Positions 1 to 14,201 are shown, counted from the first letter of the stretch. The stretch: 64,000 bases of DNA from Cinclus cinclus (GCF_963662255.1 NC_085048.1:98282729-98346728); one strand, 5' to 3'. Notes: generated from the letters alone by a model not told the origin. Translations and numbers: made by a program.

Positions 1-1216
1 TTCATACATTAAAACACTTCACATAAGTTCTCTCTTTTTTTTCCTTTTTGTTTTCCCCCAGGAAGAATAGGAAAAGCAAAGGCTGCAATCTGCCCTTGTT
101 AAACTAGGTTGCACAGCCAAACAAATTTAAAATGATATCTCAGCAAGATTTTGCAACCTGTCTGCGACAAATAAAAGGACTTTCACCCTGAAAACATGTG
201 AGTGCTCAGGAGAACTAGCTGAGAGAATTTAGCAAGGTGCCTAATGAAAGAGATGAGCTGCAATATGTATATGCATGAGTTCATGTATTATTTAAATCAT
301 TCTGATCAGAATAAGCATTGTGAGCACAGTACTGAAAGTGTCACCAGCGTTCATGCATTGAATAACCTGCCCTCATAAAGGTATAATAATGTGCTCATCA
401 GTTTTGTTTGTACTCCCAAAGCAGTAATAGCATAAACAGAAAATAACTCTCTATATTGCACAAAGCACATAAATATAAATCAAATTATATCTTTCCTTGA
501 CATTATGACCAAGAAATGATGATGGTCACTGAAATATAACAGATGAGATTGAGGGTACTCCAAAGGGCATTTGTAAAAGTCTGCTTCTATGTTCAAATGT
601 AGCCTGGGATTTTGGGGGGTTAAAACAAAGATAAGGTTGGTTAGCCTGCCTCAGTAACCTGGTCCTTTATCTGCTAGGTGACAGGTTCAGGTTATATTTT
701 CAAGGATTCTGAAAATGACCCAGTCTTTGCTGCCCCACCACATCTCTGTCCACAGGTATCCCACAGACTGGCAATGAAGTCAGGGAGCTGATGGTTCCCT
801 GGGAAGATGTCCTATCCTCAGTAGTCCCAAGAAAGATGGTGCCACATGAGGTGATGAGAAGGAAAAGAAAAAATGTGGGAATGAGGTAGCTCTCAAGGCA
901 CACCAAAAGTACCCTCCCTACCTCTGTCCACACACACATTATTGAGCAAAAAGATGAAGTCGTACAAGCTAAAATCAGGGCATAAAACAGAAAGACCATC
1001 CACAGATTTCTTTTATTGTACCCAAACAGTTGTCTCAGTGAAAGATTTCTATACTAAACTGACTTATGAGCTGTGATCTCAGTCTTTTCGATTTTTTTTA
1101 ATGTGTTAGTGAATTGTACTTTCATGTGGGAAACTTGTGCAGCAGCCTGTTCTTGCTGGTGGAAATGGTAAGACTCCCACTGGTTTCATTCAAAGGTTCA
1201 GGCTGTTAATGATGAC

Positions 1217-1244
1217 TCAATCAATCAATCAATCAATCAGTCAA
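1217..1244. repeat. TCAA microsatellite
   Basis: Seven units of TCAA in a row, with one A-to-G change at 1,240. The expected uses are none; it is a candidate polymorphic marker. Confidence 0.9.
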
Positions 1245-4200
1245 GAGATGAGAAGTTGCAGAGAGAACCGCAGCCAAATTGGTTTCAAAATTCAGTGAGC
1301 TCATTTATTCATCAACTGAATCAGATCCACTCTCATGAGTAGTAAGGAAAGAGGTAAATCTCCAGAAGTCTTTGGGTAGATACTTTTGTGGAGCACCATC
1401 ACTCAGTGATTCCACAGAAGTTCCTGCATGTCAAAAGTTTCAGGAGAGCTGGGGCCAGCAGGCTGGTGCTGGCTTGGCCCTGGGACACGAGCTCATACAG
1501 GAGGGGATACCAGAACAGGAGAGGTCAAGGGTGCCAGGGCACCACAGGAGATGACTCTGATTCTTGGGGATCCAGAAATGGCAAATGAGCTTGAAATGGC
1601 TAGTCAAGGTAGGGGTGGTGAGAGACACAAGTATGAGCTGCCTTAGAAAGATGATCTGGTGCTCTACATCAGAGAGAAATCAAAGCTAGTTCTGGTCAGG
1701 AGATGAGACCTAAGGCCTTTCTCCTCCAGGAAGTACTGTGAGAATTCACTTATCCCATTTGGCTTTTTATGGCTGGAAGTTTTAAAGATGCTACTAACCA
1801 TCTTGTGGTACCAGTAAATGCTGGATACACTTATCTTTATAGTCTACATTATTATTAGACGGGGTTGTAGAAAATTATAACTCTCATCTTTCTCTGGAAA
1901 GAGCTATTTGCAACTGGTAAGCTTTTATTTTATTTTTAAACCAAGATCTTGAAAATTAGCTTATATACTAATTACATTAAAGCAGCTCATAAAGTTTGAG
2001 GAAGAAATGCACAATAAATATTTATTTACCCTGCAACTGTACATTTCCCTAAATCGGTTCCATTTTCCCTCTTTAAGAGATAAACAGTAATAGATAATGT
2101 GAAGACATGAATGAGGTATTTATAGCACAGAAAAACACAAGGTTGCTCTATAATACAGGCATGCTTAAAACCAAGTGAAAAAAAAAAAAAACCTAAATAA
2201 TGAAAGGTACATTTAAACCAGATATGCTTAAAACAGTATTTTAATAAATGGAGCAAGGTATAACCTTCATTAGCATCTCTACGTTGTTTTGTGTCTGCAG
2301 CTTTCCTGTTATGCAGAACAGCTTGCAGTCTTTAATATTTCAAGCTCAGAAGGGAAGAAGCTTTTAAAAAGGGAGGAAGAGAATACAAAAAGCTATCCAG
2401 CACTCTGTATACTACTGGGTCTTATCTCTGCTTTCCTTTCCCCCTACCGCCCCCCTCCTCTAACATCCTAAATCTTCAAGATCAGAATGTTTAATCCAGA
2501 TGCTGCCATAATCAGATAAATATCAGTTCGCTGTATCCCAGTGATTCTGCTCAATGAATGAAATTATGTTTGTTTTGATCAAGGCCTTATGAACTTCCCA
2601 GTTCAAATAAATCTTGGTATTACAGGCTCGATGTGTGTTCACAGTTCCCATGCACAAGAAATAGACAAACAGACTTGCTTTTTTGTTGTCTCTCTACTGT
2701 CCAGAAGACTGGCCATTGTTCTGTACATAAGACCACTAACTGGGGAAAGATCTATGGAATTAAGATTAAGGCTCAGGAAATTTGCATGCGATGACCTGCT
2801 CTACAAAAGGCTTTTTTCAACCAGAACACGATGACACAGTGTGGACACTTCTCCTGGGCTCTGGACTCTTTTTCCATAGCTGGTGAATGGTTTCTTTTGG
2901 CACTGACAGCAGGACCTCTAACCTCAGCCAGTACGAAGAGCTCTCTGATGAAGAACTGAATGAGAAAAGACAGCTGGAAAGCGGGAGGATTAACAAGGGG
3001 GCAAGAACCTGGTAATGAGGGGGAACCACCAGAATCAGTGCAGAGAGAGGCTCTAGGACCTCCATCAAATCAGACAGTGTCCTCCAATGAAGGAGACTCT
3101 GGTCACACAGGCTGACAAGGGAGCTGGGGATATTCACAGGACTAGCATTTCATTAAGGGAATGCCCCTTTGATGAATGCATCTTCAAGAAAGGGAACTCT
3201 GTGCCTCACATAAAATAGAACAAAATGTATTTTTCTACTTGAGCTTCAGTTATGTATCAATAATGGAAGACTTTTCAGATGGAAAATGATGAATATATGC
3301 CAAATATTGCCACAATTTAAGTAAGGCTTTTTAATTCAAAGAAAGCAAAAAAACTGTAATGTGAGCTGTCTAGACTCTCAAGAGGAAGTGGAGAGCACAA
3401 TATAAGGTTTTTTTTTTAACATAAATCTCTAAAATGATTTAAATATTACTCTCTGAAAGGGCTTATTTTTATGAGATAACTATAGAATTATCTAGATTGG
3501 AGATAGTTAAATATACAGTGAATTTCTGTGAACTCTATCTTACTTTCCAAGAATCACTGTGTTTATCTCCGTGTTTTTAACGACCTTAAATAATGGAAAG
3601 GTTTTACTTGGTCCATCCTTTGACACCTAAATGAAAGCTGGAGGTATTCAAGGCCTGAATATTCATTTGAATAACATGCAACAATTTGAAAGAACAAGAA
3701 AAACAGAGTAGAACTGGGGTAATAGAGAGATCAGCCACTTTATGTTTTTCTGTTGCTTTTAAGAACATAAAGAATTGACCAGTTTGTTTCTGTTTGGTGA
3801 GAGTCAGTAATTCAATAACATGCCATATAATGATGAATATGCCAGAGTCAGAAATCAATGACAGAGAGTGTAAAACTTTAAAAAGTTGGTGAATTATTTA
3901 GGTGTCTCTCTTAATTGAGCATTCTTTCCAGGCATGTTTTTGAGTAGCCAAGTGTGCTTGGACAGCAGGCTATTTTTTTTCTCAGTCTCTACATTTATTT
4001 CTCAATCTGCTTGAAAGTCCAGTTAGCTGCAGCTGAGGGCACAGGCAGGAGATTTAACATAGATGAGCCAGAAAGGTGTAATAAGTTACCACCAATCTCC
4101 TCATCTGACACCATTTTCCATCACAGGTTGGGTTTTTCTCACCCTCTAAGTCAAGGCAAAATGCATGAACCTCAACCTCATACATTACTGCTTATGCTAA

Positions 4201-7200
4201 GACAGAGGTCTTGAGGCAATCTCCAGGCATGCACACATGTAGATTCAGTGTCTCAGTTAATACATTATAGCTTTAAAGAGCTTCTGTAATTCAACTCTAT
4301 GGCCCTACTTCAACACAGACTGCTGTTGTTCTTCAGTAATTTAGCTATTCATAGCCACTCTGCTGGCTTTCATCTCACTTTTGATGAGGCAAAGCCCATG
4401 TGAAACTTTTGCTGACAGCAATATTGTTCTAGAGTATGCTCCTTTCTCACCCTATACAGAAAGAAGGCAGAAGAGAAGAAGCCACAATATCAGCAATTGG
4501 AGTTAAATTAGTTAGAGTTACATTGACATAATGCTTTGTGCTCTGTATTTTATCCCTCATTTCTTCTTAACCTCTCTTGCTACAAGCAAGTTTTGCCCAG
4601 TCTAAGTAACTTCTCAGCTAGTAAATGTGTTGGCACAATTTTTAAAGTATTTCTGCAGCATAAACACTAACATGGACTGGGTGCTAGCAAATAGAACTTA
4701 CAGTCAGCCTTCCTAAAGAGCTCAGATCATAAAGGACCACGTCACCATGTGCTTTTGAAAGCTGGACTCCATTAAGGTGCCTATATGGGCTCAGGGTTTG
4801 AAACAAATCTAATATTATTGTGAAGGTGCTTTGGCAAGAATAGAGATCTTGTGTCTTTCATGGAGGAAGAGGAATGAAGGGGAGGGAGGAAAAAGGAAGA
4901 GGAGCTTGCCCCCTTTCTCCTATGTGTCCGTTTCATATATCCCCAAAGGAGGTGGAGAACAAAGCAGAGCAGTCTGATTTAGCAGGAAGCAGCTGATCCA
5001 AGACAAGACAGTTTACATTACCTCGTATTTGGAAATTCCTGTCCTTCCCTTAGATGTATCCCTTTCTGATACTGTGAGAACTGTTACCTGCTTAGAGATC
5101 TGCCTCAGTCCCCAAACAAGAAATGGGACAAGCCTTTGTGGAACAGCACAAAATGTAACTAGAAGGACCAATTTAATTCCTCCCATCTGTTTTGACTTGA
5201 GGGGTTTTAAAGCACTGCAGAAGATTCTCTATAAAATAATGTAGTTTCCTGCATTGTATTTATCCTGTTAAGTTTTTAATCCCACCAACTATACATGCAG
5301 CAGATTTATTGCCACCATTTTGGTTGTGATCTTGCAAAAGGACACAGTTCATCTATAACTTGGTCCTGTCAGTGCTGTCTGTTGCTGTAGTAACACAGTA
5401 GTGCTAGACACCTTCAGGAATCAGTGCTGCAGAACTGCTGACTTTTCTAATAAGGTAAAAAAATAAAGGAAGATAAAAGACCCTTTGATTACATCTATCA
5501 TTCTATCATTCTTTGTGTTGCAGTCTTGTAACAATGGAACTTTAATGTTCCCTCTGAAATAAAAAAAAAAATAAAATAAAAAAAAAAAGAGAGAAAACAG
5601 GACTTTCTCCATTGTGTGAGGTTGAAAGAAGGTCTCAACTTTAAATCCCAGTGACACAGACTTATACTGCTGGGCAGTCACAAAAAATTGTAATGAAGTC
5701 TAAAAGTTACTCTGACATAAAATCCTCTGAATAAAGCTGGAATCAAGCACCTACCTTGTGTTACATTGGCTGCTATTCCTGTAGGCTAACCTGAAGAATA
5801 CTTTGGCCCACCCTGACACAGAAACTCTCTACCTCTGCCATGGCTCCAATGTTTGGTGGTGGCACAGTGGTGGATAAAATTCTTTGCTTGTAGCAGGAGC
5901 CTTCTTAACCAAGAACATCTTCCTTTCATTCCTGCTTTTGTTTCCTACTGCATACACTGGAAACTGGGATAATCAAGAAGTTACCTATTCCTGAACAGTG
6001 CAAATTCAAACATAAAAATTTAAGTAGCACCTTAAGTATTTGCTACAGTGTTTGCTACACTTTCTCCTTCCTTCCTCCCACTGAACACACCAGCAGGGTT
6101 ACAATTGTACTTGTATGTACAAGTTATGTCTGTGCCTGGACAAACGCATGCTACTACAGGCAGCAAGATCACACTGAGCAGTAGATGTTGCAGAAATTAT
6201 AATTCCACATTTATTGTTACGTGGGTATAGGTGTATTAGGAAAATAATAAACATACTCAATAATGGCAATATGCTGGTGAACAAAATTCAGTAGACAATT
6301 CTTGAATTTTAACTAGGATAAAATAGTCTTAGAAATGACTCTCCTTCCCTTACAGTAACATTTCCTATGTTGCAAGAACTGTTATTTTAATGAAAGCCTT
6401 GGACTTTGCAGTTTGAGTCATGTACTTGGAGTGCTGGAAACGGACACCACTGTAGCAACAGAAAAAATGGCAGGACAGTATTAATGGGTTCCTTGTTGGC
6501 TTCAGTTTTTTATTGGCCTTTTGTGTAAATTTTTCCAGATTATTTTAAAACTCTAGTTAGAATGAGTTACCATCCTAATGCTCAATTATTTGAAATTTGT
6601 TTGCATCATATAAGAGACTGAAAGATGATTATAATTTACCCAAAACTGATTATCATTTGATTGTTCTTTCCCAGCATTAGAAAGAAATCAAAGCAAAAAA
6701 AAAAAAAAAACCCAAAACCCAGACATTGCTTTGCTATTGCTTCTAGAGGTACTGCATCTTTCTCCCTGTTGCAGATACCGGAGCTGTGAGAAAAGCTGGA
6801 CCATCCAACCTGCACTGAGCTCAGGGCCACCCTCAGTCCTAGGCTGTTTTAGCTCCCTCCCTGCCGTCAGTCCACATGTAGCATAGCAGAGTTTTAAAAA
6901 CAATTTTGAAAACTGAATGTCCTGTTTGTACAGCCCCTGTTCTGTTAGTCTGCATTATTTATAGCTTCAACTTCAGGACTTTCACATCTCACCAATCAGC
7001 CAAATCAAAAGCAAATTATGAAAGGCCACTAAGGACAGCAAAAGTAAGTTATGTATTCATGATAGCCTATTGTCCATCTTAAAATGTCAGATTTGTTTTA
7101 GGGTATCTGGATTGGCTTTTCTTTATTCAGCGTTCAGGATGTTTGTTCAGGGATGTATCCTCCCTCTCAATCTGCTCTCTGTAGCACTTTTTAATATACT

Positions 7201-9757
7201 GATTTATTTAAGGTGTTATAGACTCCCAGAAGAAATCCCGGATCCCACTGAAATGAATGGTTTTTTTTCCTCAGAGTATGTATTGGTGTCAAGTTCTGCT
7301 TTTGAGCCAGGGACTTCGTTGGTGTGCAGCAGCCTGTGCAATAGGTCCCAGGAATCAGTAATCACTGAATGTTTTCAGTGTGGAGCAGAACAGCATAAGA
7401 TGCAAAGATGTGCTCACATGCAGGTCTGGCAAAGCTGCCCCCCAGAAAGGCACCAGCCTATTGCCACAACTTTCCTCACAAGCACTGAAATTTTTCCCCA
7501 GGTTATGTGACACCTGCCACCAAGAATTAGATGAAAAACAATTATTTTTGAAGTCTCTAAAATTCTAAATTAGCATAGATGATAGCAAAAGCCCAATATG
7601 TCTAAAAACTCTAAATTCATATCCCTGTTGCTGAATTGAAGTGTTCTCAAATTAAGCTGAACTGTTTCTGAAAAAAATTATGTTAACAGAGAATGTTTCT
7701 TTCTATAATTATCAACTTTTGGCAAAACTAAATAATAAAAATAAATTTCTCAAGATGCTTTTTAGAACTTAGGCAAAACTTATAAGCAGCTACTTACACA
7801 CAAATATGGCCATTTACAAGAACTCAGATTTTAAAATCTTTTAGTATCAGTCTGTATTGTCAGTCTTTGATGCCTAACACTTAGAAATCTAAAAGAATTA
7901 ATGATGACTATTCAGAATACTCATATAAAATGTTCATAATAACATGCAGTGTGCCAGGGGGAAGTGTAATCACTCTGCAGTTAAAAGCAGCAATGAAGTC
8001 TCAATCTTAATGGAAATGGCATCTTTCCCGTCTGCAGAAGTTACAAGAAAAGATCTCAAAATGTAGCCCAATCTCTTGTGGTTTCCCATGATATTTTTAA
8101 TACTGACGACGTTGGGAAATGTATTGCAATTAATTCCCATACAGGAATAAATTTATTTTGGTGAGAACTCTGTTAGAGAAGACTGTCAAAACTTTGTTTA
8201 AAAGCAGATCTGTCTTGAAAAATCTGGATGTAAATTTTCCAAAAGACTGGATTTGTTCAGTGTGCCTCCTCCTCTGAGCAGAGGCTGAATCCATTTCTGC
8301 CCCGGCCCTTTCTCCCGGTTCACCTACTCCAGCAGCTCCAGGTTTGCTTGCACAATACTTCTGCAAGTTGCAATTGCATGATTGTTGATCTCAGTGCTGG
8401 TGACATGGCTCCCTCAGACATTGCCACCTCAAAATACTTCCATATTTATCTCAAACTATTCAAAGGAAACAAGCCTTGCAAAGCCTTCAGGTTTGAAGAA
8501 AAGGGTTGAGGGGATGTTATGTAGCAGTGTGGTGGTTGAAGAGGAAGATGAGGGCCAGAATTAGACACTAAGTCTTGTGAAAATACAAGGGAGTCTTTAT
8601 GTCTAACAGCGATTGTCATTTGGGGCTGGGTACTAAAAACTGCTGTGACTTATTATGAGCACACTGGAATACAAAAATGCCCAAAGGATGTTTTCAACAC
8701 CAAAGTTTTATTTAAGATCAGGCATACAGTTATGAAGCAACTCAGCTGCTCCCACTCCCTACAATTAACTTCACAGAGCGCTCTGCATGAAAGACCAGAC
8801 ACTTTGCAGATTAAATTAACTGCATGAACAAACCTAACCACTAATTGGCACTCTGTCTGTGTGACCAGACTACAACTGGTTCAAAGAAAATCCTGAAATA
8901 TAACATGGACATCAGGTCCATAGCATCAGCTACCATGACCTACAAATTTATTCTTACTGGGCTGTGCTTGCTAGTGCAGATGTACTCTGACCTATGAGTC
9001 AAATCCAGCAACCCATATTTAGACAAAGGTCTTAAAATAGGTAAGAAACTCCTAGAGGTGATGACTGTAGTGCTATCGACATTTTGAAAGACTTCCCTAA
9101 AAAGAGCCTGAAGACAGGTATAAATGAGCTTCCGAACAAATTTTGCCTTTAGGAGAGTTGAGTACAAACTTGCCTTACCCAAGCACCATCCAGCAACACA
9201 CCAAGACTAAATTAATTACCTGAAGTTCCTCTGCTTTTTATGTGCAGATTTGCTGGTAAACATAAGACAAACCCTGCTTGGTTTTGGGGGTTTTTCTTCA
9301 TTTCTCTCACAGGATTATGTTCTTTTCCAACTCCCTGGTACTGCTCATAAATCAAATATAAGCCACTAAATATCCATTTCCAGATTGATAGCCAGCAATC
9401 CTAAATATAAAGGGGAATATTTGTACAATTAGCTCACATGTAGAGTGAAGGATCTGGTCACTACAGTGAGTTCTGTGGTTGCTAGCAGGACAACTTTTCT
9501 GCCAGGTGGGATACGGTAACAAACCTGCTCCCTCTCCAGGTGTAATCAGAAAGGAATTAAACCACCTGAAAAGCTAATTAGAAGACCGTGGCAGATGGGG
9601 TAAGATTTCCCAGTGGTGTCTGCTTGCAATATAATTTTCTTCTCTAAGGTTTTTATATCTTATGCTGAAACTTGTCTCTGTCCTTATGCTTTAATAAAGC
9701 ATGTTGCTGGATCTCATCCTGAGTCAATTTTCTGGTCCAAAACTTTGAGGCCTGGTG

Positions 9758-9786
9758 TCCTAGAAAGGGATCCTAGAAAGGGATCC
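9758..9786. repeat. 13-bp tandem duplication
   Basis: TCCTAGAAAGGGA occurs twice in tandem, followed by a further TCC. The copies are identical, which suggests a recent slippage event. Confidence 0.9.
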
Positions 9787-10987
9787 AGTATTGTTGTGGG
9801 TGAGTTTAATGCCTGTGGGAGATTTTCTCTGCCTGGCCTCCTTCCCCAGGCACAGGAGGCCTGAGCTTCTCCTCTCTGGTGTGAAGCACAGGCAGGGAAA
9901 GTGCTAAAGGAACAATGAAGTAACTCCTAATGAAATTCCTGAACTCTCTATGCCACCACCTCTTTGAAAATTTTTATTTTTCCCTTGAGTAATTTAGTAA
10001 CTAAGGAAAACCCGTGCTTTCTCTAGCTTTGCCAAGCCACGAGCCCTGGGGCAAGTTCCCCAAGCAGTCCTGGTTGTGAGACCCTCTCAGCTGAACTTCC
10101 CACCCTTTCTGTAACCACACCAGACCAGAGCCTGCAGCTCTCATGTCCTGCCCTCCTCGCATCTGCCCATCCTGAGGGGGTCCCGAGGCCAAGGGAGTCC
10201 TGAACAGAGTGGAGGTTTCTCTCCTGGACCTGCAGCCATGGTCTCTCCTTGAGATAGCTGGCTGTGATGAGAGATGTTTTGGGAGCCACTGGTGTGTTCC
10301 ACAAAGCAAACTGCTATACTATTCCTGGAAAATGTATCTCAATTTCAAAAGGAAAAGGATGGATTTCTGGAAACAGCTGATCATCTGTCGTGCAGCAGGT
10401 GGTTGTGTGAAGCCTGCCCAGTCTCCCAGCTTGGAGGACACCTGAACAGCAACCTGGCTCCTGGTCCTGGAAAAGCCAATGCAGCCCTACAGCCCTGGCC
10501 TCTGTTCTGTCAGCTGCATTCCAAACTGTGACTCTAATGGAAGTATTTTGCTGTTTATCATCCAATAAATGCTGACTGGCTTGTAGTTGGACTCACTCAT
10601 GAGTCCAGCCAGTGTACCAACAGTTATTTTTAGCTGCCCAAATTCCATTTCCCTGTGTTATTTGCTACAACCCGACTGACACATTCACATTTTGATAGAC
10701 TTGCTGTTGGTCCCTGCACTTGCTGACAAATGAGCCCATGCCTTTATTATTTACCAAAAGGATGTTTTTGAGGATTACTGACCTGGATTTCTAAATTTCT
10801 CAAGTGTATGCCAGCATGAAAGTACTGTACTTAAAGCCAATTTACTCACTGAAAATCCCACACCCTTTGAAATAACTCTACCCCTTATGTCACTTTTTTC
10901 TTCCTTGAAAAACCCTCAGTGTCTAGCACAATGAAGCCCAACTGGAGGAGCAATGCCATATGGAAATCTGTTTGTTCTGAACAGTGG

Positions 10988-11320
10988 TCTAAAGCTTCCT
11001 TGTGAGGGGAAGCAGAGGGGTAGACACCTCTCTCTTCTCTCTGCTGACCAGAGACAGGATCCAAGGGAGTGGCATGAAGGTGTGAAGGGGAGGTTTATGC
11101 TGGATATCAGGAAAAGGTTTTTCACCCACAGGGTGGTTGGGCACTGGAACAGGCTCCCCAGGGCAGTGGTCACAGCACCAAGCCTGACAGAGTTCAAGAA
11201 GCATTTGGAATAATCTCAGGCACGTGCTGTGACCCTTGGGGTGCTCTGTGCAAGGCCACGAGCTGGACTCCATGATCCTGATGGGCCACTTCCAGCTCAG
11301 CATATTCTGTGATTCTGTGA
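10988..11320 (+). mobile_element. CR1 LINE, 5'-truncated 3' fragment
   Basis: The fragment starts near CTAAAGCTTCCTTGTGAGGG. It encodes the end of the CR1 reverse-transcriptase ORF on the plus strand, including GRFMLDIRKRFFTHRVVGHW, which stays open to a TAA at 11,213. It ends with the CR1 3' region and two copies of the octamer ATTCTGTG (11,304-11,319). The 3' end is complete, while the upstream part of the element is missing, as is usual for CR1 insertions. The open frame and clean tail suggest a fairly young copy. It lies on the strand opposite to NRXN1, downstream of it. Confidence 0.92.
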
Positions 11321-13294
11321 AATGAAGATACTTGAGTAGTAGTGAGTGACTGAGACAGAAAAAGGAAGGGGGAAGACTTTCTTTTACAGAAGGTAGAGTT
11401 GGTGGCTGAAGTCTGTCAGACCATCAGTAGGAAGAAGCCTCCAAAGTAAGCGGGTAAAGAAAGGGTTGAGTTCTGGCCCCGTGTCTGACAAAACTGAGCT
11501 CATCTGTATATTATCTGGGATTTCTAGTCCAAAGCTTAACCTGTGGAGGATGCTTCTGGTTTCATGAAGAGCAGTGACCAATCAAATCTGTTGCAGTCCA
11601 TCCAGACAAATCGGAGGTTGGCAGGCAAGCAGTTTTATCATTCCCAAGTATTTATGGATTTATAAGTTGAATTAAATGTAGTGTGGATTTCTCTTTCTCC
11701 CCACTCCCATGAGAGCCAGATAGATTTTAACACTAAAAATACTTATAGACTTTAAAATACTGGGGGCTTTAAAATAAACTGATTAGCCTGCATTCCAAAT
11801 AAAATTATAGCGACAAGTGTACCTGATGCAGCTTAATAGCTCTAAGTACCTCTATACAGGCCTGTACTGAAATTAAAAGAAAATTTCTGTAATCAAAATG
11901 AAAATCAGACCAGAACCCCAATTTAAAACTGTTTCATTGAACTATAAAGTTACATAGGAGGAATTAACAAACACAGTTGTCATTTACAGCCTATGTGTGC
12001 TTTATTTTCCTCACACTAAGTCACATTTGGGGGCATTGTTTAGTTTTTTTCTGTTTTCTCATCACCTTGTGAAGGCTTTTTAGCTGCTTGACCACAGTGA
12101 TAAGTGATGATGGAGGCCACCATTTACAGTGGCCACATAATGATGAATGACGCAGGTAGTGAGAAGCTATTAGGATTTTGGTAAAAGGGAGCACACAGTA
12201 CAGATGTTAAAAAAAAAAAAAAAGGGAACAAATACATTGTAGAATTTAAAAGTCTATAATTAAATGTGAGTTGGTTTTGGTTTTGGTTGGGGGTTTTCTT
12301 TCTAGTAGTAGTAGTAGTAGTAGTAGTAGTAGAACAAAAAATCACTGTTGCAGCTCCTTCAAATGTCTATAAAGCATTTTCCTAAATGGAACATTCAATA
12401 TTTATCTAAGCACACTCTCAAGACCTAATCTCAGTATAAAGCAGTTTAGAACTTTCAAAGTGTTTTCTACCAATGGAAGATAGGGATTGTTTTTCTCCAG
12501 ATATTCCTGAGCTTAAATTATCTAAAATACTTCAGTCTATACATAATTAAGCAGATGAATAAATCTCATTGAAGTCAAAAAGCTGCTGATGTGATTTAAG
12601 ATGATAGAAAATTAAATTCTATTTGGAGTTTAGATCCAAAAGCTTAACTCCATCCCCATTCAGCAGTACATTTAGGCAAGTTTAGACACTCATTTAAATC
12701 AACAGGATTAGATGTTTGCTTGAAGTTGCCCATGAATTTAAATGCCATGCTAAATAGGAAAGCACTTATGAAATGGATTAGCTCCAGTTGAAATTTTGTA
12801 ATTATTATCTAGAAATGTTTTTTAGGGACCTGAAATATATTAATTTTCCCATTAATTTTTAAATCATCTTCTAGACAAGAGAAAATATTTTTACTTTTAA
12901 CAAATGTTTTAACTTTTCATCCCATTACCTTACCCTTCTTCATCTTATTTCCACTGCAGAAATCAAAAAGTAGCAAAAAGAGGAGTTCTTTTCTCATATA
13001 GCAGGGGAAGGGAACATCAAGTTTTAATTTTTTGATTTAAAAAAATAATAGAAAATTTCAATTTAAGCAAGTCTGTACAAAAACAATTCATTTATGTCAT
13101 TAACACATTTCTAATTGGGCCAGTTGAATGCAAGACTTGTAAAAGGTTTTCACTGAAGTGTACAAAGAGCTCTGAGGTCACTTTTTCCTGACATGAATGT
13201 CTGTAACTTCATACCAATTTACCAATTTTTTTCACAGCCTTAAGATGAACAGATACTCACGCTCTAAGAGCAAGAGAAGAAACAAGCCAGCATT
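11321..13294. other. Flanking DNA between a CR1 fragment and the NRXN1 poly(A) site
   Basis: AT-rich sequence with a TAG microsatellite at 12,303 and a short GGCCAC/GTGGCC hairpin at 12,115-12,134 (6-bp arms, 8-nt loop). I see no gene. Confidence 0.65.
12303..12332. repeat. TAG trinucleotide microsatellite
   Basis: Ten perfect TAG units. A short GGTTTT-type repeat precedes it at about 12,272-12,288. It lies about 1 kb beyond the inferred NRXN1 cleavage site. Confidence 0.95.
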
Positions 13295-13310
13295 TGTATT
13301 AAGAAACATT

Positions 13311-13316
13311 TTTATT
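13311..13316 (-). terminator. Distal poly(A) signal AATAAA for NRXN1
   Basis: The minus strand reads AATAAA here. A CA dinucleotide follows 15 nt later (near 13,296), the usual spacing for cleavage. A T-rich/GT element (TTGTTTCTTCTCTTG) follows at about 13,285-13,271, as expected for a CstF-binding region. This signal, CA and downstream-element arrangement is the best of the candidates in the region. Confidence 0.6.
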
Positions 13317-13822
13317 AACAAAACAGTAAATTCCACTTGCTTAGCATTTCCAATAATGAATAAATTGGCCTTGCAACAAATAAAAAAATTGTAAATATCT
13401 ATCACAGAAAGCACTATAAGGTTAGGGGCATTGGGCCTCTCTTTGATGTCTTAGGGTTGAAAGTTTCACACGTTATTTAGTGTTTTGTTAAAAAAGGCAA
13501 CACAATACAGTCATAGAAATGAAGCCATCTCAGTCAAACAAATTAGGTTATTATAGAGAAAGAATCCAATTTTATGTTAGGTAGTTGGTTTATGTCGGTT
13601 TGTTTGTTGCTGCTGCTTTTAAACAAAAAAGAATTTTAAATTCACTTGCTGGCATTTCTGATACATCCATAATTGTTTGTTTTCTTGTTTTTTTTTTTTT
13701 TATTTTTTTTTGTTAAATGATGAAATTAAAGAGGAAAAAAGGAGAACCTTCAGAAACAGTGTTAAAATTGTGGATTTTTATTTTAATAGTAGCAGATTTT
13801 TGTTTTCTTGATATATGGATTT

Positions 13823-13844
13823 AGTTAAAGATTGATCTTTAACT
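13823..13844. repeat. 10-bp inverted repeat with 2-bp spacer
   Basis: AGTTAAAGAT and ATCTTTAACT are perfect reverse complements separated by TG, within the inferred 3' UTR. In RNA the end of the stem would have to open to form a loop. It is AT-rich and could be chance. Confidence 0.5.
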
Positions 13845-14201
13845 GCCTGGAAGTTATCCTGACAATGCCATTTCATTAATGCAATCAACACCAAGCAGAA
13901 AAGAGCATTTCATCTAGCCCAAATCATATTCTGTCATGTCCAGTCTCCTGACAACAGATTACTCTTGTTCTTCTGGGTGTCTTCAAGCACTGAAATCTGA
14001 ACACCACCTGGCTTTCAACTTCTTTTCCCCATCCAGCTGAAGTCTCTTGCTTTCAGCAATGACCTCCATTCACCCTTGCCCCTGCCATTCCCTGAGTACA
14101 GCTGTCTTGTAAAGGTGGGAGAAATTATGAGTGCCACGGGTGAACAACAATCTAAGAAATGAACATCAGGTGGATTTTGTGGGTTTTTTTTGGTGTGGCG
14201 C

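Larger units (their letters stand above)
1..10987. other. NRXN1 3' flanking DNA, no supportable gene
   Basis: AT-rich, non-repetitive-looking DNA downstream of NRXN1. The longest stop-free frames (for example plus strand 7,070-7,510 and minus strand 2,817-3,137) have no recognisable domain. Slightly GC-richer patches occur at 1.38-1.65, 2.85-3.15 and 10.03-10.5 kb. The 2.88-3.22 kb patch is discussed as a finding. Short tandem repeats at 1,217 and 9,758 are listed separately. Confidence 0.7.

Noticed and set aside
7246..7265. CCACTGAAATGAATGGTTTT and similar 'cattgacctcaatgatgg' text at 61.76 kb
   Set aside because: Reminiscent of ancient sauropsid repeat relics, but the match is too short to assign.
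7070..7510. 146-codon open frame on the plus strand
   Set aside because: No recognisable domain, mixed hydrophobic and Cys-rich composition without pattern, and no splice or promoter support. Probably chance.
12103..12160. Possible C/D-box snoRNA (GTGATGA, later ATGATGA, small GGCCAC/GTGGCC hairpin)
   Set aside because: No properly placed CTGA D box and no terminal stem.
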